The notes beneath the pieces are model-generated. The model did no database searches, had not been told where the DNA came from, and was given only the letters and a program-made list of their open reading frames with translations. A stretch of 64,000 nucleotides of DNA from Lachnospiraceae bacterium. GTDB lineage: Bacteria > Bacillota > Clostridia > Lachnospirales > Lachnospiraceae. Within the stretch, counting starts at the first letter, position 1. Each line of letters opens with the position of its first letter. This document shows positions 44,002 to 53,531 of the stretch, piece after piece. The position numbers were made by a program, and so were the translations under genes. The stretch lies in assembly GCA_017395635.1 (NCBI GenBank), contig JAFQOE010000056.1:1-64000 (forward strand). Direction: 5' to 3'.

Positions 44002-44127
44002 CGGCAATTCGGCAAATGCCTTAATACCCTTGCTTTTTGTTTTATCCTTTTGGGTTTTCATCCTTTTATTTCCACCGTTTTGCTCATCACTAATATTTAA
44101 TTCTTTAAAAATCAATTGTTTTTTCGT

Positions 44128-45432
44128 TCATGTTGCTATCTCTTTTTCTATCTCTGTCCATTCACAGGCATCCTTATTCGGAGAAAACTTTTTAAACTCC
44201 CCATAAGCTGAACCTATACAAACAGTACAACTATCTATATCTTTGCAATTTCTGCATTTTTCACCTAAATCAGTAAATCGCAAAGCCCTGACTTCTTGCA
44301 TAAACTTAGATTTTTCCCATATATCCTTTATTTTACTCTTACGGATAGAACCGGCAGACTTCACAAAAGCCAGACATGGATGTACTCCTCCATACGGGTC
44401 TATAGATAATGAATTAAAAGCAGCACTACATATATTTAAACTCAGGTCACGTTTTCCGCCAGCCCTACTCGAAGGTGCATATTTATTAACCAAATTCATA
44501 ACCTTCCTACGCTGTTCCTGATTTTTCAATCTGTATGTGTTGGTACTTGTACCGCTATGCGTGTTAGAAATCAGCACAGCAACATTCACTTTGATACCAA
44601 TGCGCCTGCCTAATTGATAAAGACTTTCTAAGTGTTCATAATTTTGCTCTATAGCAACAGCTTTTATAAATGTATCCACACCTGCACATTTAAACATCAT
44701 CGCTCTTTTTAACGTTAATTCAAATGAGCCCGAAACTTTTGTAATTGAATCATGTACAGAAGCCTCTCCGGAATACAAACTGAAGGAAATACTGTTGATT
44801 TTCATTGCACAAAGTTCATCAAATTGCTCATCAGTTATAGATATTCCGTTTGTATAAATATCTACAAGAAATCCCAAGGAAACAGCATATTGGGCTATTT
44901 CAATAAAATCTTTTCTCAGACATACTTCTCCACCAGTAAGTAGCAGATACACACAACCCATATCTTTAAGTTGATGTAAAATTTGCTTGTATTCATCAAA
45001 TGTCAACTCGTTTTCGTTGTTTGCAGGGCAGTCATCAACATAGCAATGAATACATTTTTCATTACATCTGTATGTTAACTCCAGTGATGCAGAAAAAAGG
45101 CTGTTATTGTCTCCTCTTTCTTTAGAAATAAGTGATGACACATCTGTTTCTGATTTTTCATTTACAGAATCGTCAACGGTCATAATCCCTTCTTTTAAAA
45201 GAGCCTGAAGAAAACAGGAAACATCTTCTTTCAATTCACAATCATTTTCAACATCGTAAATCAACGAAAGTTGGTTGCAGATTATTTCTAAATCACATTC
45301 ATTATTATCTCTCATAATAGTCAGAATGTCAAATACAATTTCATTGAACAGATAGTCACGGGCATTGTTTACATTTCTCAGATATGTATTTTCACCGCTT
45401 TTAAAAAAATAAATGCCTTCCGTCAATTTCAT
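44128..45432 (-). CDS. Radical SAM/SPASM peptide maturase with PqqD-like N-terminus
   Basis: A 434-residue protein. Residues 1-85 resemble a PqqD-type peptide-recognition domain. The radical SAM cluster motif is CNEKCIHC (Cys 123, 127, 130). GGEVCLRKDF and VDIYTNG follow, as in this superfamily. The SPASM C-terminal domain has Cys residues in NICSAAFNSLSIDPYGGVHPC, then CRNCKDIDSCTVC. Such enzymes install thioether or carbon-carbon links in ribosomal peptides. GAGGTG lies 9 bases before the ATG. The gene follows DUF1810 by 14 bases. The presumed substrate peptide is 578 bases downstream, past a transposase remnant. Confidence 0.88.
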   Translation of the reverse strand: MKLTEGIYFFKSGENTYLRNVNNARDYLFNEIVFDILTIMRDNNECDLEIICNQLSLIYDVENDCELKEDVSCFLQALLKEGIMTVDDSVNEKSETDVSSLISKERGDNNSLFSASLELTYRCNEKCIHCYVDDCPANNENELTFDEYKQILHQLKDMGCVYLLLTGGEVCLRKDFIEIAQYAVSLGFLVDIYTNGISITDEQFDELCAMKINSISFSLYSGEASVHDSITKVSGSFELTLKRAMMFKCAGVDTFIKAVAIEQNYEHLESLYQLGRRIGIKVNVAVLISNTHSGTSTNTYRLKNQEQRRKVMNLVNKYAPSSRAGGKRDLSLNICSAAFNSLSIDPYGGVHPCLAFVKSAGSIRKSKIKDIWEKSKFMQEVRALRFTDLGEKCRNCKDIDSCTVCIGSAYGEFKKFSPNKDACEWTEIEKEIAT

Positions 45433-45446
45433 TTAAGAACACCTCA

Positions 45447-45860
45447 TTATTTTGTCAGAAATTTTATTGTTGCTTTATCTTGTTTTCCGTCATAGAATTT
45501 CTGAAGTACATCCGAAAAAAGCTTGTCGCCGGTGGCAAGATAAAATAGCGTCATACTTGAGTAAAGTTTAAGATTATCGGGATAACCCATAACTTCAAAA
45601 GCATCATTTGATTCGCATTCAAGAAGTGCCTGGCAGATTTTCCGAAGGTTTCCCCCGAGATAATTGTCATTATAAAAAAGCCTTGCTTCTTCGGCATTCT
45701 CCATGCCGAAATAAATCGCCTTATAGCTTTGTCCGAGAGTTTTAAGTTGAGGAAAAATATACCACATCCAATGGGACTGCTTTCTGCCCGACTGTATTTC
45801 TTTTAAAGCATCTTCAAAATAAATTCTGTGAACATCGTGAAATCTTTCAATATTATACAT
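45447..45860 (-). CDS. DUF1810 family protein
   Basis: About 137 residues. DALKEIQSGRKQSHWMWYIFPQLKTLGQS is the family hallmark. The function is unknown. Three ATG codons in a row follow AAGGAGG; the third (45860) has the best spacing. It overlaps the end of the upstream membrane-protein gene by a few bases, so it belongs to that operon. Confidence 0.85.
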   Translation of the reverse strand: MYNIERFHDVHRIYFEDALKEIQSGRKQSHWMWYIFPQLKTLGQSYKAIYFGMENAEEARLFYNDNYLGGNLRKICQALLECESNDAFEVMGYPDNLKLYSSMTLFYLATGDKLFSDVLQKFYDGKQDKATIKFLTK

Positions 45861-46992
45861 CATCATCCTCCTTCAAGCAAACAAGTGTAAGATGAGGGTT
45901 ATCAGGTTCGGGTTCAGGTTCGGACATCGTGTATTTGTTAAATAATTTTTCTAAAATCCCATTAAGCGCTTTGCCGAATCCGTTCACAATATCGTCGGAA
46001 ACAAGCATGAATCCGAGCATTATACCTACGAGCAGATACCCTGCAATATCATCGGAAAGAATGGGGATTCTGACACGCATACCGCTGATTATCGAGAAAT
46101 TCTCAAAAAATCCCGCAATGCATTTAACCGAAATCATTATGGCGGTGAGAACGCTTGCCGGACTCGACTTTTTATTGTTACCGAAGCACTTCACAAAGAA
46201 GCTCGACGAAAAAAACGTAATCACAACACACATTGCTATGCCTGCAACATAGCCGAAATGTCTGAATATTTTTGCCAGATTATATAACGATGTCATTTCG
46301 AGGTCACGGTGATAGTATTCTGCTACTCCGAAGGGTTTGGTTGAAAGATAAAGCGATTCAAGGTGATATCTGTCGCCTTCAATGAATTTTATTCCGAAGT
46401 AACTGTCCATTCCTTCAATAAGCAAGCAAACCAATGCGATTATCGCAATAACTGAAAAAACATAGTTTATCACCAAAGCGGATTTAGAGCTGATTTCATT
46501 TCGGTTTACAGCAAACATGATGACTGCTGTCAGCAAAATAATGAAAACTTCAATTTCTTCCGACATCACAATCACTGCTGTCAATACGGCTGTCATTATG
46601 TAATAAAACACGGTGTGCATTACCGATTTGAAACAGAAATTTACATAGTAAAACGGCAATAACAATATAGCTGCAAACAATGAGATATAAAACCAGTTTT
46701 CAGAGTCTAAAAGAAGGTTGCTGAACAGTACCGCATACACTGTGAACATTGCCGCAAAGATGCCTGAAAATTTATTATCAAACAAAAATGTCAGCACAAA
46801 AGCAATGATAACTCCGCAAACCAATATAGCAACTTTGAGAACCGATTTTCCTGCAAACTCAAGCAGGTCAAAGCTGTCCGGAAATGCATTGTGTTCCATT
46901 ATACCCGTTAACACCGCTGTGCAGACAGCCAACAAAAGCGTTGTTGCAATAAGATACCAATTGTTTTTAAAAGATTGAGCAAGTGTTTTCAT
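45853..46992 (-). CDS. Polytopic membrane protein, divergent SEDS-like (paralogue A)
   Basis: A 379-residue protein with about ten hydrophobic segments. The order of a large external loop, then LYNLAKIFRHFGYVAGIAM, then IPILSDDIAGYLLVGIMLGF resembles FtsW/RodA/SpoVE glycosyltransferases, but the usual PLPFxSxGG is altered. A short acidic tail (SEPEPEPDNPH) ends it. It is about equally long as, and clearly related to, paralogue B just upstream, which it overlaps by 26 bases. A peptidoglycan-related role is an inference; other membrane functions are possible. Confidence 0.5.
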   Translation of the reverse strand: MKTLAQSFKNNWYLIATTLLLAVCTAVLTGIMEHNAFPDSFDLLEFAGKSVLKVAILVCGVIIAFVLTFLFDNKFSGIFAAMFTVYAVLFSNLLLDSENWFYISLFAAILLLPFYYVNFCFKSVMHTVFYYIMTAVLTAVIVMSEEIEVFIILLTAVIMFAVNRNEISSKSALVINYVFSVIAIIALVCLLIEGMDSYFGIKFIEGDRYHLESLYLSTKPFGVAEYYHRDLEMTSLYNLAKIFRHFGYVAGIAMCVVITFFSSSFFVKCFGNNKKSSPASVLTAIMISVKCIAGFFENFSIISGMRVRIPILSDDIAGYLLVGIMLGFMLVSDDIVNGFGKALNGILEKLFNKYTMSEPEPEPDNPHLTLVCLKEDDDV

Positions 46993-48055
46993 TTATTTCA
47001 GCTCCTTTAGTTATCATTTCTTTATCTGCCGCAAACAAGAAGCCGATAATCAGCCCCGCATTCAGGCATCCGCAGGCACATATCGAAATAAAAGGTAAAT
47101 GCGAATCGATTGTACTAATAATTCCGAAATTGATAAACAGTGCCGCTATCGTTCTAACAACAAGCATTATTGCCGCAGCGCCGCACACGGATTTCACTTT
47201 ATCCTGCTTTTTGCAGCAGCCAACTAAAACACTTGCCGCAAAAGCCACAACCATTATAACCATTGCGACTCCCGCATAATATCCGTAATATCCGAATATT
47301 TTGGCGAGGTTATAAACATATCTCTCGTCGGCAAATTCGCCGAAAAACTCCGATGTGCCGAAATCCTCTGACGTTATCATCATCTTTTCCAGAAGGGGGA
47401 TTGTTTCGCTTTCGGTATATCCAATTTCCAGATGACCGTTTCTGTTGTGTCTGTATTCCATATGACTTATCATATGCATAACAGACTTCAAAATCAAAAA
47501 CACCAATGAAATGCCTGTAAAAATCAGATTAACTGCTTTAACCGATTTTTGACTGATTGATTTTTGGTTAGTGATAAACAGAAAAACATTCACTGCCACA
47601 ATCACGAAAAATTCTATTTCATAAAACAGCATTCCCCACAGCGTTATTGTCGCGGCAATGTAGAGCAAGGTGTGTTTAATTGAATCCGTACAATAGTTCA
47701 CATAGTAAAATGCCAGAGACAGCATTACTGCAACAAAACAGATTGAATAGTAATTAAAAAGCAAATTCAGATCGTTTTCACGGTATATAACCGCTAAAAG
47801 CATTAATGCCGACAAAATCAGCGGAGAATATTTTTTCTTTAATATACCGGCACAAAAATATGAAATCAGAAAGCCCGCAAACAGCAAAAGCACTCTTAAA
47901 ACTGCTATGCTTACATAAGAATCATATGGTTTCAGGATGAAATACTGCTGATCATACACCATAACTCCTACCAGCACTTCTGAACTGACAAAGAGAAAAA
48001 GCGTAGAGGCAATAATATACCAATTCTTTTTGCAGATTTGTTTAAAAGTTTTCAT
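46967..48055 (-). CDS. Polytopic membrane protein, divergent SEDS-like (paralogue B)
   Basis: A 362-residue protein. The C-terminal part VYNLAKIFGYYGYYAGVAM and IISTIDSHLPFISICACG matches the FtsW/RodA C-terminal pattern better than paralogue A. Both start MKT(F/L)xQxxKxNWYxIA, showing tandem duplication. The ATG at 48055 follows GAGGAGC; an in-frame start 42 bases upstream lacks a site. It starts 54 bases after the GlnRS-like gene. Confidence 0.5.
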   Translation of the reverse strand: MKTFKQICKKNWYIIASTLFLFVSSEVLVGVMVYDQQYFILKPYDSYVSIAVLRVLLLFAGFLISYFCAGILKKKYSPLILSALMLLAVIYRENDLNLLFNYYSICFVAVMLSLAFYYVNYCTDSIKHTLLYIAATITLWGMLFYEIEFFVIVAVNVFLFITNQKSISQKSVKAVNLIFTGISLVFLILKSVMHMISHMEYRHNRNGHLEIGYTESETIPLLEKMMITSEDFGTSEFFGEFADERYVYNLAKIFGYYGYYAGVAMVIMVVAFAASVLVGCCKKQDKVKSVCGAAAIMLVVRTIAALFINFGIISTIDSHLPFISICACGCLNAGLIIGFLFAADKEMITKGAEINENTCSIF

Positions 48056-48109
48056 TTTTGCTCCTCGCATAATATATTTATTTAATTTATGTTGCATATA
48101 ACATTTAAT

Positions 48110-49746
48110 TCATTTCCACGAAGATTTAAGGTCAACCGTTCTGTTGAAAATAAGCTTTTCATCGGTTGAGTTCTTGTCAACGCAGAAGTAACCCTGTCTT
48201 ATAAACATGAAGGTATCTCCGCATTTTGCATTACCGATACCGCCTTCAACAAGGCAGTTTTCAAGAATTTCGAGAGAATTGGGATTGAGGTGGTTGAGAT
48301 AGTTTTCCTTACCGTCTACAGCCGTGGGATTTTCGGCAATGAAAAGACGGCCATAAAGACGGATTTCACAAGGAGTGCTGTCGGATGCGTTTACCCAATG
48401 AATTGTACCCTTAACATTTCTGCCGTCGGGAGCTTCGCGCCCTATGACGCAGGGTCATATGTGCAGTGGAGGCAGGTAATCTCGCCGTTTTCGTCGTTTT
48501 CCCAGCTGTTGCAGGTTACGAGATATGCACTCTTGAGACGAACCTCGTTGCCGGGATAAAGTCTGAAATACTTTTTGGGAGGTTCAACCATAAAGTCGTC
48601 ACGTTCAACAAAGATTTCTCTTGAGAAATGAACGGTTCTATTGCCGAGTTCGGGCTTGAAAGGATTGACTTTAACCTTGATTGCCTCGCTCTGTCCTTCG
48701 GGATAGTTATCAATTATAACCTTGAGAGGACGGAGAACAGCCATTGCACGGGGTGCGTTTTCATTGAGATTATCTCTTACGCAGGCTTCAAGCAGACCGT
48801 AATCAACAACGCTGTCTGCCTTTGAAACGCCGATGCGGTTTATGAAATCGCGAACTGCCGCTGCGGGATAGCCTCTTCTTCTCATACCGCTGAGAGTAAG
48901 CATTCTTGGGTCATCCCAGCCGTCAACAATACCTTTCTGTACCATATATCGGCATTTACTCTTAGCCGTTATACTGTAATTGAGATTAAGGCGGGCAAAC
49001 GCAATCTGTCTGGGAGGCTCTTCAAAACCGATTTCCTTGATGAACCAATCATAGAGAGGTCTGTGGTTTTCAAATTCAAGTGAGCAGAGCGAATAGGTAA
49101 CACCTTCTCTTGCATCTGAAATCGAACGTACGAAGTCATATGTCGGACAAACAAACTTTTTGTTATGGGTTTGGTGATTAGAATTGCGTGAAATTCTGTA
49201 AATAACAGGATCACGCATATTGATGTTGGGCGAAGCCATATCAATCTTTGCTCTGACAGTTCTTTCGCTGTCGGCAAACTCGCCTGCAGTAATTCTTGCA
49301 AACAGATCAAGATTTTCTTCAACCGAGCGGTCACGGTAGGGGCTGTTCTTGCCGGGCTCGGTGAGAGTTCCTCTGTATTCTCTGATTTCATCGGCAGAGA
49401 GGTCGCATACATATGCCTTGCCGTTTTTGATAAGCTTGATTGCACACTCATAAATAAAGTCAAAATAGCTTGAAGTATAAATAACATTATCCCAACTATA
49501 TCCAAGCCATTTAATATCATCCATAGCAGCATCAACAAACTTGTTGCTTTCAAGAGAAAATTTTGTGTCATCGATACGCAGATTGCAAAAACCGTTGTAA
49601 TTTTTTGCGGTTTCAAAATTTATACAAACAGCCTTTGCGTGACTAATATTGAGATATCCGTCAGATTCGAAAACAAAACAAGTCTGAACACGATTATTCA
49701 CACCGTTTTCGAAATCCTTATCAATAGAATTGTATATAGAATCCAC
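48110..49746 (-). pseudogene. Glutaminyl-tRNA synthetase-like gene with degenerate motifs and a frameshift
   Basis: The first frame (49746-48442) is collinear with GlnRS (CNLRIDD, IREYRGTLTEPGKNSPYRDR, GIVDGWDDPRMLTLSG) but ends early at TAG. Shifting by one base at about 48443-48453 continues GREAPDGRNVKGTIHWVNAS to a normal end at 48110. Catalytic motifs have decayed: HIGH is NISH (33-36) and MSKRK is TAKSK (260-264). It is thus unlikely to charge tRNA even without the frameshift. The start is GTG with GAAGTGAT upstream, 21 bases after the NadD-NADAR gene. It may be a dying gene, a repurposed paralogue, or in part a sequencing error. Confidence 0.8.
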
Positions 49747-49767
49747 TATTCAATCACTTCTTTTTTA

Positions 49768-50840
49768 TCAATTTTCAGAATCATTTTTCAGTTCACTGCG
49801 CACACACATCAGAATTTTGCCCAGATAGTTTTCGCCTTTTCCGCTTTTGGAATCCACGCCCCAGAAGGTATCGTTCCAGCGGTTTCCCTCAACAAGCATG
49901 GCATTTCCCGTTGCGAGAAGCTTTTCGGCAAGGCCGGGATTCTGTTCAAACTTTGCTCTTGTTATTTCGAGCATTAAATTCACCTTCACAAATTCCCAGT
50001 CACGCCTGAGATTAACCATTCTGCCAAGACTTTTAGCCTGCCTTGCGGAAGCGGTTGTAAACAGAAGTTTGTCTTCATCATCAAGCACCTTCTGCGCCTG
50101 AAATGCCGCCTCGCTGTTCTGATATGTCAGCCCTTTATAGGTTATAGGAATGCTGTAAAAATTGCTTAGGAATTCACAGCCTTCCGCATGAAAGTCGTTT
50201 ATCACAACAAATGTCTTTTGGGCAAACTCTTCAAACATCTCCTGTGTACCGTTAAAAAGAAACTGTCTTGCCGCTTCGCCCTTCCCCTTGCCATACATCT
50301 CGCGGATTTTTGACGAGCTGATTTCGCTTATTACAGGCGGAGTTTCAAAAAAGCAAAATGAATCTTTATATTCACCGAGAAAATCATATTTGCTGATTAA
50401 GTTTTCTATATCGTCGCTGTTTCTCTCAGCAACAAGTATGTTGAACTGCTCAAGAAAATCCCTTGCATTCCGCCATTTGGGGATTATTTTCAGCTTGTCG
50501 CTGCCTGCTATAAAATATATCTTTGCATCGGGATTTTTATTTTGTATGTAATTCAGACATTCAAAGGTGCTGACTGATATTTTACTGTTAAGCTCAAATT
50601 CTTCGATTTCAAGCCCCTGTGTTTTATCACACATAACCCGAAGCATAGCCAATCTCAGCTCATCGGGCATGGTCTGATTTTCACAGTCACTTGAAGCCAT
50701 TTTCTTCTTACATATTGCTGAGAAGCAGGAAGAAATATTCCCTTATCCGCATCAACACTTTTCATTGCGGACTTCATAAGCAGATAATGTCCTATCGTCG
50801 GCGGATTAAAGCTTCCGCCCAAAACTACAATCTTTTCCAT
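49768..50840 (-). pseudogene. NadD-type nucleotidyltransferase fused to NADAR, with one-base frameshift
   Basis: From 50840 the frame reads MEKIVVLGGSFNPPTIGHYL, the (H/T)xGH nucleotide-binding start of nicotinate-mononucleotide adenylyltransferase, to QQYVRRK. One A is missing in the run AAAA at about 50701. The next frame then continues MASSDCENQTMPDELRL through IYFIAGSDKL and the ISSSKIRE motif to about residue 190. A NADAR domain follows (EFLSNFYS, NSEAAFQAQK, RDWEFVKVNLM, WGVDSKSGKGENYLG). It would make NAD and remove ADP-ribose from guanine or small molecules. The frameshift may be genuine, a homopolymer error, or allow reinitiation at the internal ATG. Confidence 0.8.
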
Positions 50841-50861
50841 CTATATATCAATCCCTTTTAT

Positions 50862-52040
50862 TTATGTTATTTCCCACCTTACTTTTTCACTTTCAAAAGG
50901 CTGCGGAATTTCAAGCTTTGAGAGCATGTCTTCTATCTTTCCTGATGGGACAACATCCTTGCGGTTTGCATTTCTGCGGAGTTGTTCTTCCCACTCCGTT
51001 TCCAGAAAGACAACTTCCACCCCTGCGCCGTACTGCTCAAAAAGAGAAATCCATTTTCCTCTTGTTGCTTCCGTAATGTCTGTCGCATTCCACACAAAGG
51101 GTTTTTTATTCCTGAGATATTCCTTTACCGTTTCCTGTGCAACCGAAATAACCTTACCCTGATTGTCAGTAGGAAGAACCTTCAGCTGTTTTCTTATTTC
51201 ATCAAGGGACACCATGGGTAAATCGGGATAATTTTCTGAAATCCATGTGTCCTTACCTGTACCGGGCAAGCCTGAAAGCATAATAACCCTGCCCCATGTA
51301 TCGTTGAAAATTTCCTGATCGCGCCACGTTGTTTTCTTCAGGAAATAAGCTCTCTGCGAAAATTCGTTTCTGAAAGAATACGGGTTTTCAAAACACCCCA
51401 GCTCTTCTGCAATCATTTTGCAATATTCATTTCTTTCAAGATAATCTTCTTTATCGTAACACTCTCTGCCGAGCACATCGGCATCGCCGAGAATACAAAG
51501 CTTTTTCAGATTAAAGCCTTTTGCAAGTCTGCCTGCAGATGCAACTCTGAAAATTTTGTACTCGGGATTTTTTTCTTTTATTATATGTGGCGGAAAAGAA
51601 TGATACTTAATCAAAAAGCAGATACTTTCCCTTAATTGTTGCTTTTCTTCGCTTCCGCAAAGGCCGAAATCTCTCCACAGAATTTCTCTTGCCATTAGTG
51701 CACTTTTAGATGCATGGCCTGGGGCGACAATCTTTCCGTCCTCGATTTTTGTGCATTTAATTTTTCCGATATCGTGAAGAAGTGCAGATAAAAACAAAAC
51801 AACTTTATCTTCTTCAGAGCTTTCACGGTAGTCAGGAAGTTTTATCAATTCTTCACAGACACATTTCGTGTGACAGTAAACGTCGCCTTCCGCATGATGC
51901 TCGGGATTCTGCTGAATCTTACTCATATCCCTGAGCAATGAACCCAACTGAGTTTTTTCCAATTTACCCCATTGTATTTCCGTTTCGTCTGCAACAGGAA
52001 TACAATTCAACACTTCATTAAAACTTTCACTGTAAGACAT
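50862..52040 (-). CDS. HD-domain / polynucleotide kinase fusion
   Basis: A 392-residue protein. Residues about 40-210 hold an HD hydrolase (HTKCVCEEL, LLHDIGKIK, DADVLGREC). Residues about 245-392 hold a P-loop kinase of the polynucleotide-kinase type (VIMLSGLPGTGKDTW, VSLDEIRKQL, VWNATDITEATR, LRRNANRKDVVPSGKIEDM). The kinase would phosphorylate 5'-OH ends, and the HD part could remove terminal or cyclic phosphates. It starts 5 bases after the RNA ligase stop. Together with that ligase it forms the healing-and-sealing module of an RNA repair pathway. Confidence 0.85.
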   Translation of the reverse strand: MSYSESFNEVLNCIPVADETEIQWGKLEKTQLGSLLRDMSKIQQNPEHHAEGDVYCHTKCVCEELIKLPDYRESSEEDKVVLFLSALLHDIGKIKCTKIEDGKIVAPGHASKSALMAREILWRDFGLCGSEEKQQLRESICFLIKYHSFPPHIIKEKNPEYKIFRVASAGRLAKGFNLKKLCILGDADVLGRECYDKEDYLERNEYCKMIAEELGCFENPYSFRNEFSQRAYFLKKTTWRDQEIFNDTWGRVIMLSGLPGTGKDTWISENYPDLPMVSLDEIRKQLKVLPTDNQGKVISVAQETVKEYLRNKKPFVWNATDITEATRGKWISLFEQYGAGVEVVFLETEWEEQLRRNANRKDVVPSGKIEDMLSKLEIPQPFESEKVRWEIT

Positions 52041-52045
52041 AATTG

Positions 52046-52825
52046 TCAGCCTTCTTTTTTTAACTGATTAGGAATAATCGGTCTTGACTGCCAATGTGTT
52101 TTTGATTCATTTACACACTGATAAAAGGAGTTTCTCACAAATTTAACCCTTTTTTTGACAACACCGTCTTCTTCAACTTTTATATACAATCCTTCCATTG
52201 TAAGAGATGGGTCGGTTTCTCTTACGTTTCTTTCAACATCAAGGTCATATTTTTCAGCAAGAGATTTCAAAACCTCAATGTGGTTTTCCGTAATGAAGTT
52301 TGAGTTACCGAGATACTTCAGAATATCATCTTTTACTTTGAAAACACCTTCAGCCAACACGGGCACGGAAGAAATGATTCCAATCTTGTCCGTCAGCTTT
52401 CTTCTTTCGTTTGTGCTGAGAAAAACATCTCTTTCCCTGTCGTAAATATCAAATTCCATAAAATAATCAGGCAGAGCATCATAAAAGACCGTGTGCTTTG
52501 CGTACATCCACTCGCCATACATGATATATCGGCTGCCAAGCACACGGAAAAACAAGTCTTTATGCGTGTTTGCCCACTGTTTCATAAGATTATAGTGGCG
52601 CTCACGGAATCCGCCGTCGAGGTAATGACCCCTGCTCTGCAAAAGCAGATTACCTTCACCGTCAAAAGAAACCGCAGAATTTGCTCCGTCTATTTTTTCT
52701 TCTATCACAATATTTCTGCCGAAAATATTTTCAAAAGGAATCTGCCGTAAATCTTCATCGCCGGGCTGAAGCCTTGAGCCCTGCAGATGCTGTGTACGGG
52801 GATATTTGATTAAGCTGTAATCCAT
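52046..52825 (-). CDS. ATP-dependent RNA ligase
   Basis: A 259-residue nucleotidyltransferase. Motif I is VIEEKIDGANSA with the lysine that is adenylated. Other motifs: LLQSRGHYL, YGEWMYAKH, YFMEFDIYD, SLTMEGLYIKV (motif IV) and KRVKFVRNSF (motif V). It resembles Rnl2-like RNA ligases that seal 3'-OH/5'-phosphate ends. The start at 52825 follows the methyltransferase stop by one base, with AAGGTG upstream, so it is tightly coupled. Confidence 0.85.
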   Translation of the reverse strand: MDYSLIKYPRTQHLQGSRLQPGDEDLRQIPFENIFGRNIVIEEKIDGANSAVSFDGEGNLLLQSRGHYLDGGFRERHYNLMKQWANTHKDLFFRVLGSRYIMYGEWMYAKHTVFYDALPDYFMEFDIYDRERDVFLSTNERRKLTDKIGIISSVPVLAEGVFKVKDDILKYLGNSNFITENHIEVLKSLAEKYDLDVERNVRETDPSLTMEGLYIKVEEDGVVKKRVKFVRNSFYQCVNESKTHWQSRPIIPNQLKKEG

Positions 52826-52826
52826 T

Positions 52827-53492
52827 TTATTCACCTTCAATCGTCGCAATCATCAAAAGGTGTCCGTTTACCCCGTCAAAATGAAGCTTGGTGACACCGC
52901 ATTCGTTAAAATACTCTGTTAGTAAGTTTTTTGTAAGCAAATGTATATGCTCAGGGTTGTTATCCTCTTTTGACGGCACTGAAACAACAATATATTTTTT
53001 AGCCATTTTCACCGCAGACTTTATTGCTTTTTTTACATCGGGAATATGTTCCAGAACTTCAAGCAATGTAATAACATCAAACGATTTATCAGGGAAAGGC
53101 TGAGTGCAAATATCCGCTTTGACAACATTCAGCCTTTCAATTCCGCCGTTCTTTATATCGGAAAGCATTTCCACACGCTTATCAAGAATATCAACCGAAG
53201 TTACCTCAATATACGGGAACCCTTCCAGAAACGGGAAAAGGAACACTCCTCTTCCGCTTCCGACATCAAGCAGATTCTCAAAATAAATGCTTTTGAGAAA
53301 GCCTAAAACTTTATTAACTCTGGGCAAAGTTTCTTTCTTTTTGAAATGGTAAATCTTAAAACCGTTTTCATCGGCAAACCTGAATATCTCTTCTTCATTT
53401 CCGAGGGATAATTCACAGCTGCTTTTGCCTGTGCGTTCAGCGTATCCTTTTATTGCCGCAAATAAAAGTTCGTCCCAATATCTTTCTTCCAT
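52827..53492 (-). CDS. SAM-dependent methyltransferase, possibly RNA end modification
   Basis: A 221-residue class I methyltransferase: motif I LLDVGSGRGVFLFPF, then VTSVDILDKRV, DVITLLEVLEHIPD and VVSVPSKEDNNPEHIHLL. EVLEH plus a later HIH is reminiscent of the metal site of bacterial Hen1, which 2'-O-methylates repaired RNA ends, but generic methyltransferases share this pattern. It sits between RtcB and the RNA ligase. The start at 53492 (ATG) or 53501 (GTG) is not certain. Confidence 0.75.
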   Translation of the reverse strand: MEERYWDELLFAAIKGYAERTGKSSCELSLGNEEEIFRFADENGFKIYHFKKKETLPRVNKVLGFLKSIYFENLLDVGSGRGVFLFPFLEGFPYIEVTSVDILDKRVEMLSDIKNGGIERLNVVKADICTQPFPDKSFDVITLLEVLEHIPDVKKAIKSAVKMAKKYIVVSVPSKEDNNPEHIHLLTKNLLTEYFNECGVTKLHFDGVNGHLLMIATIEGE

Positions 53493-53531
53493 TTTTGTCA
53501 CATCCGTTTGAGTTTTTACTTCTGATATGTG

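Noticed and set aside
43757..44206. Plus-strand frame of 149 codons
   Set aside because: It crosses the transposase remnant in a different frame and the end of the maturase gene; no ribosome binding site or family resemblance.
48440..48460. Programmed -1 frameshift in the glnS-like gene
   Set aside because: No slippery heptamer or downstream stem was seen at the shift point; a deletion or sequence error is simpler.
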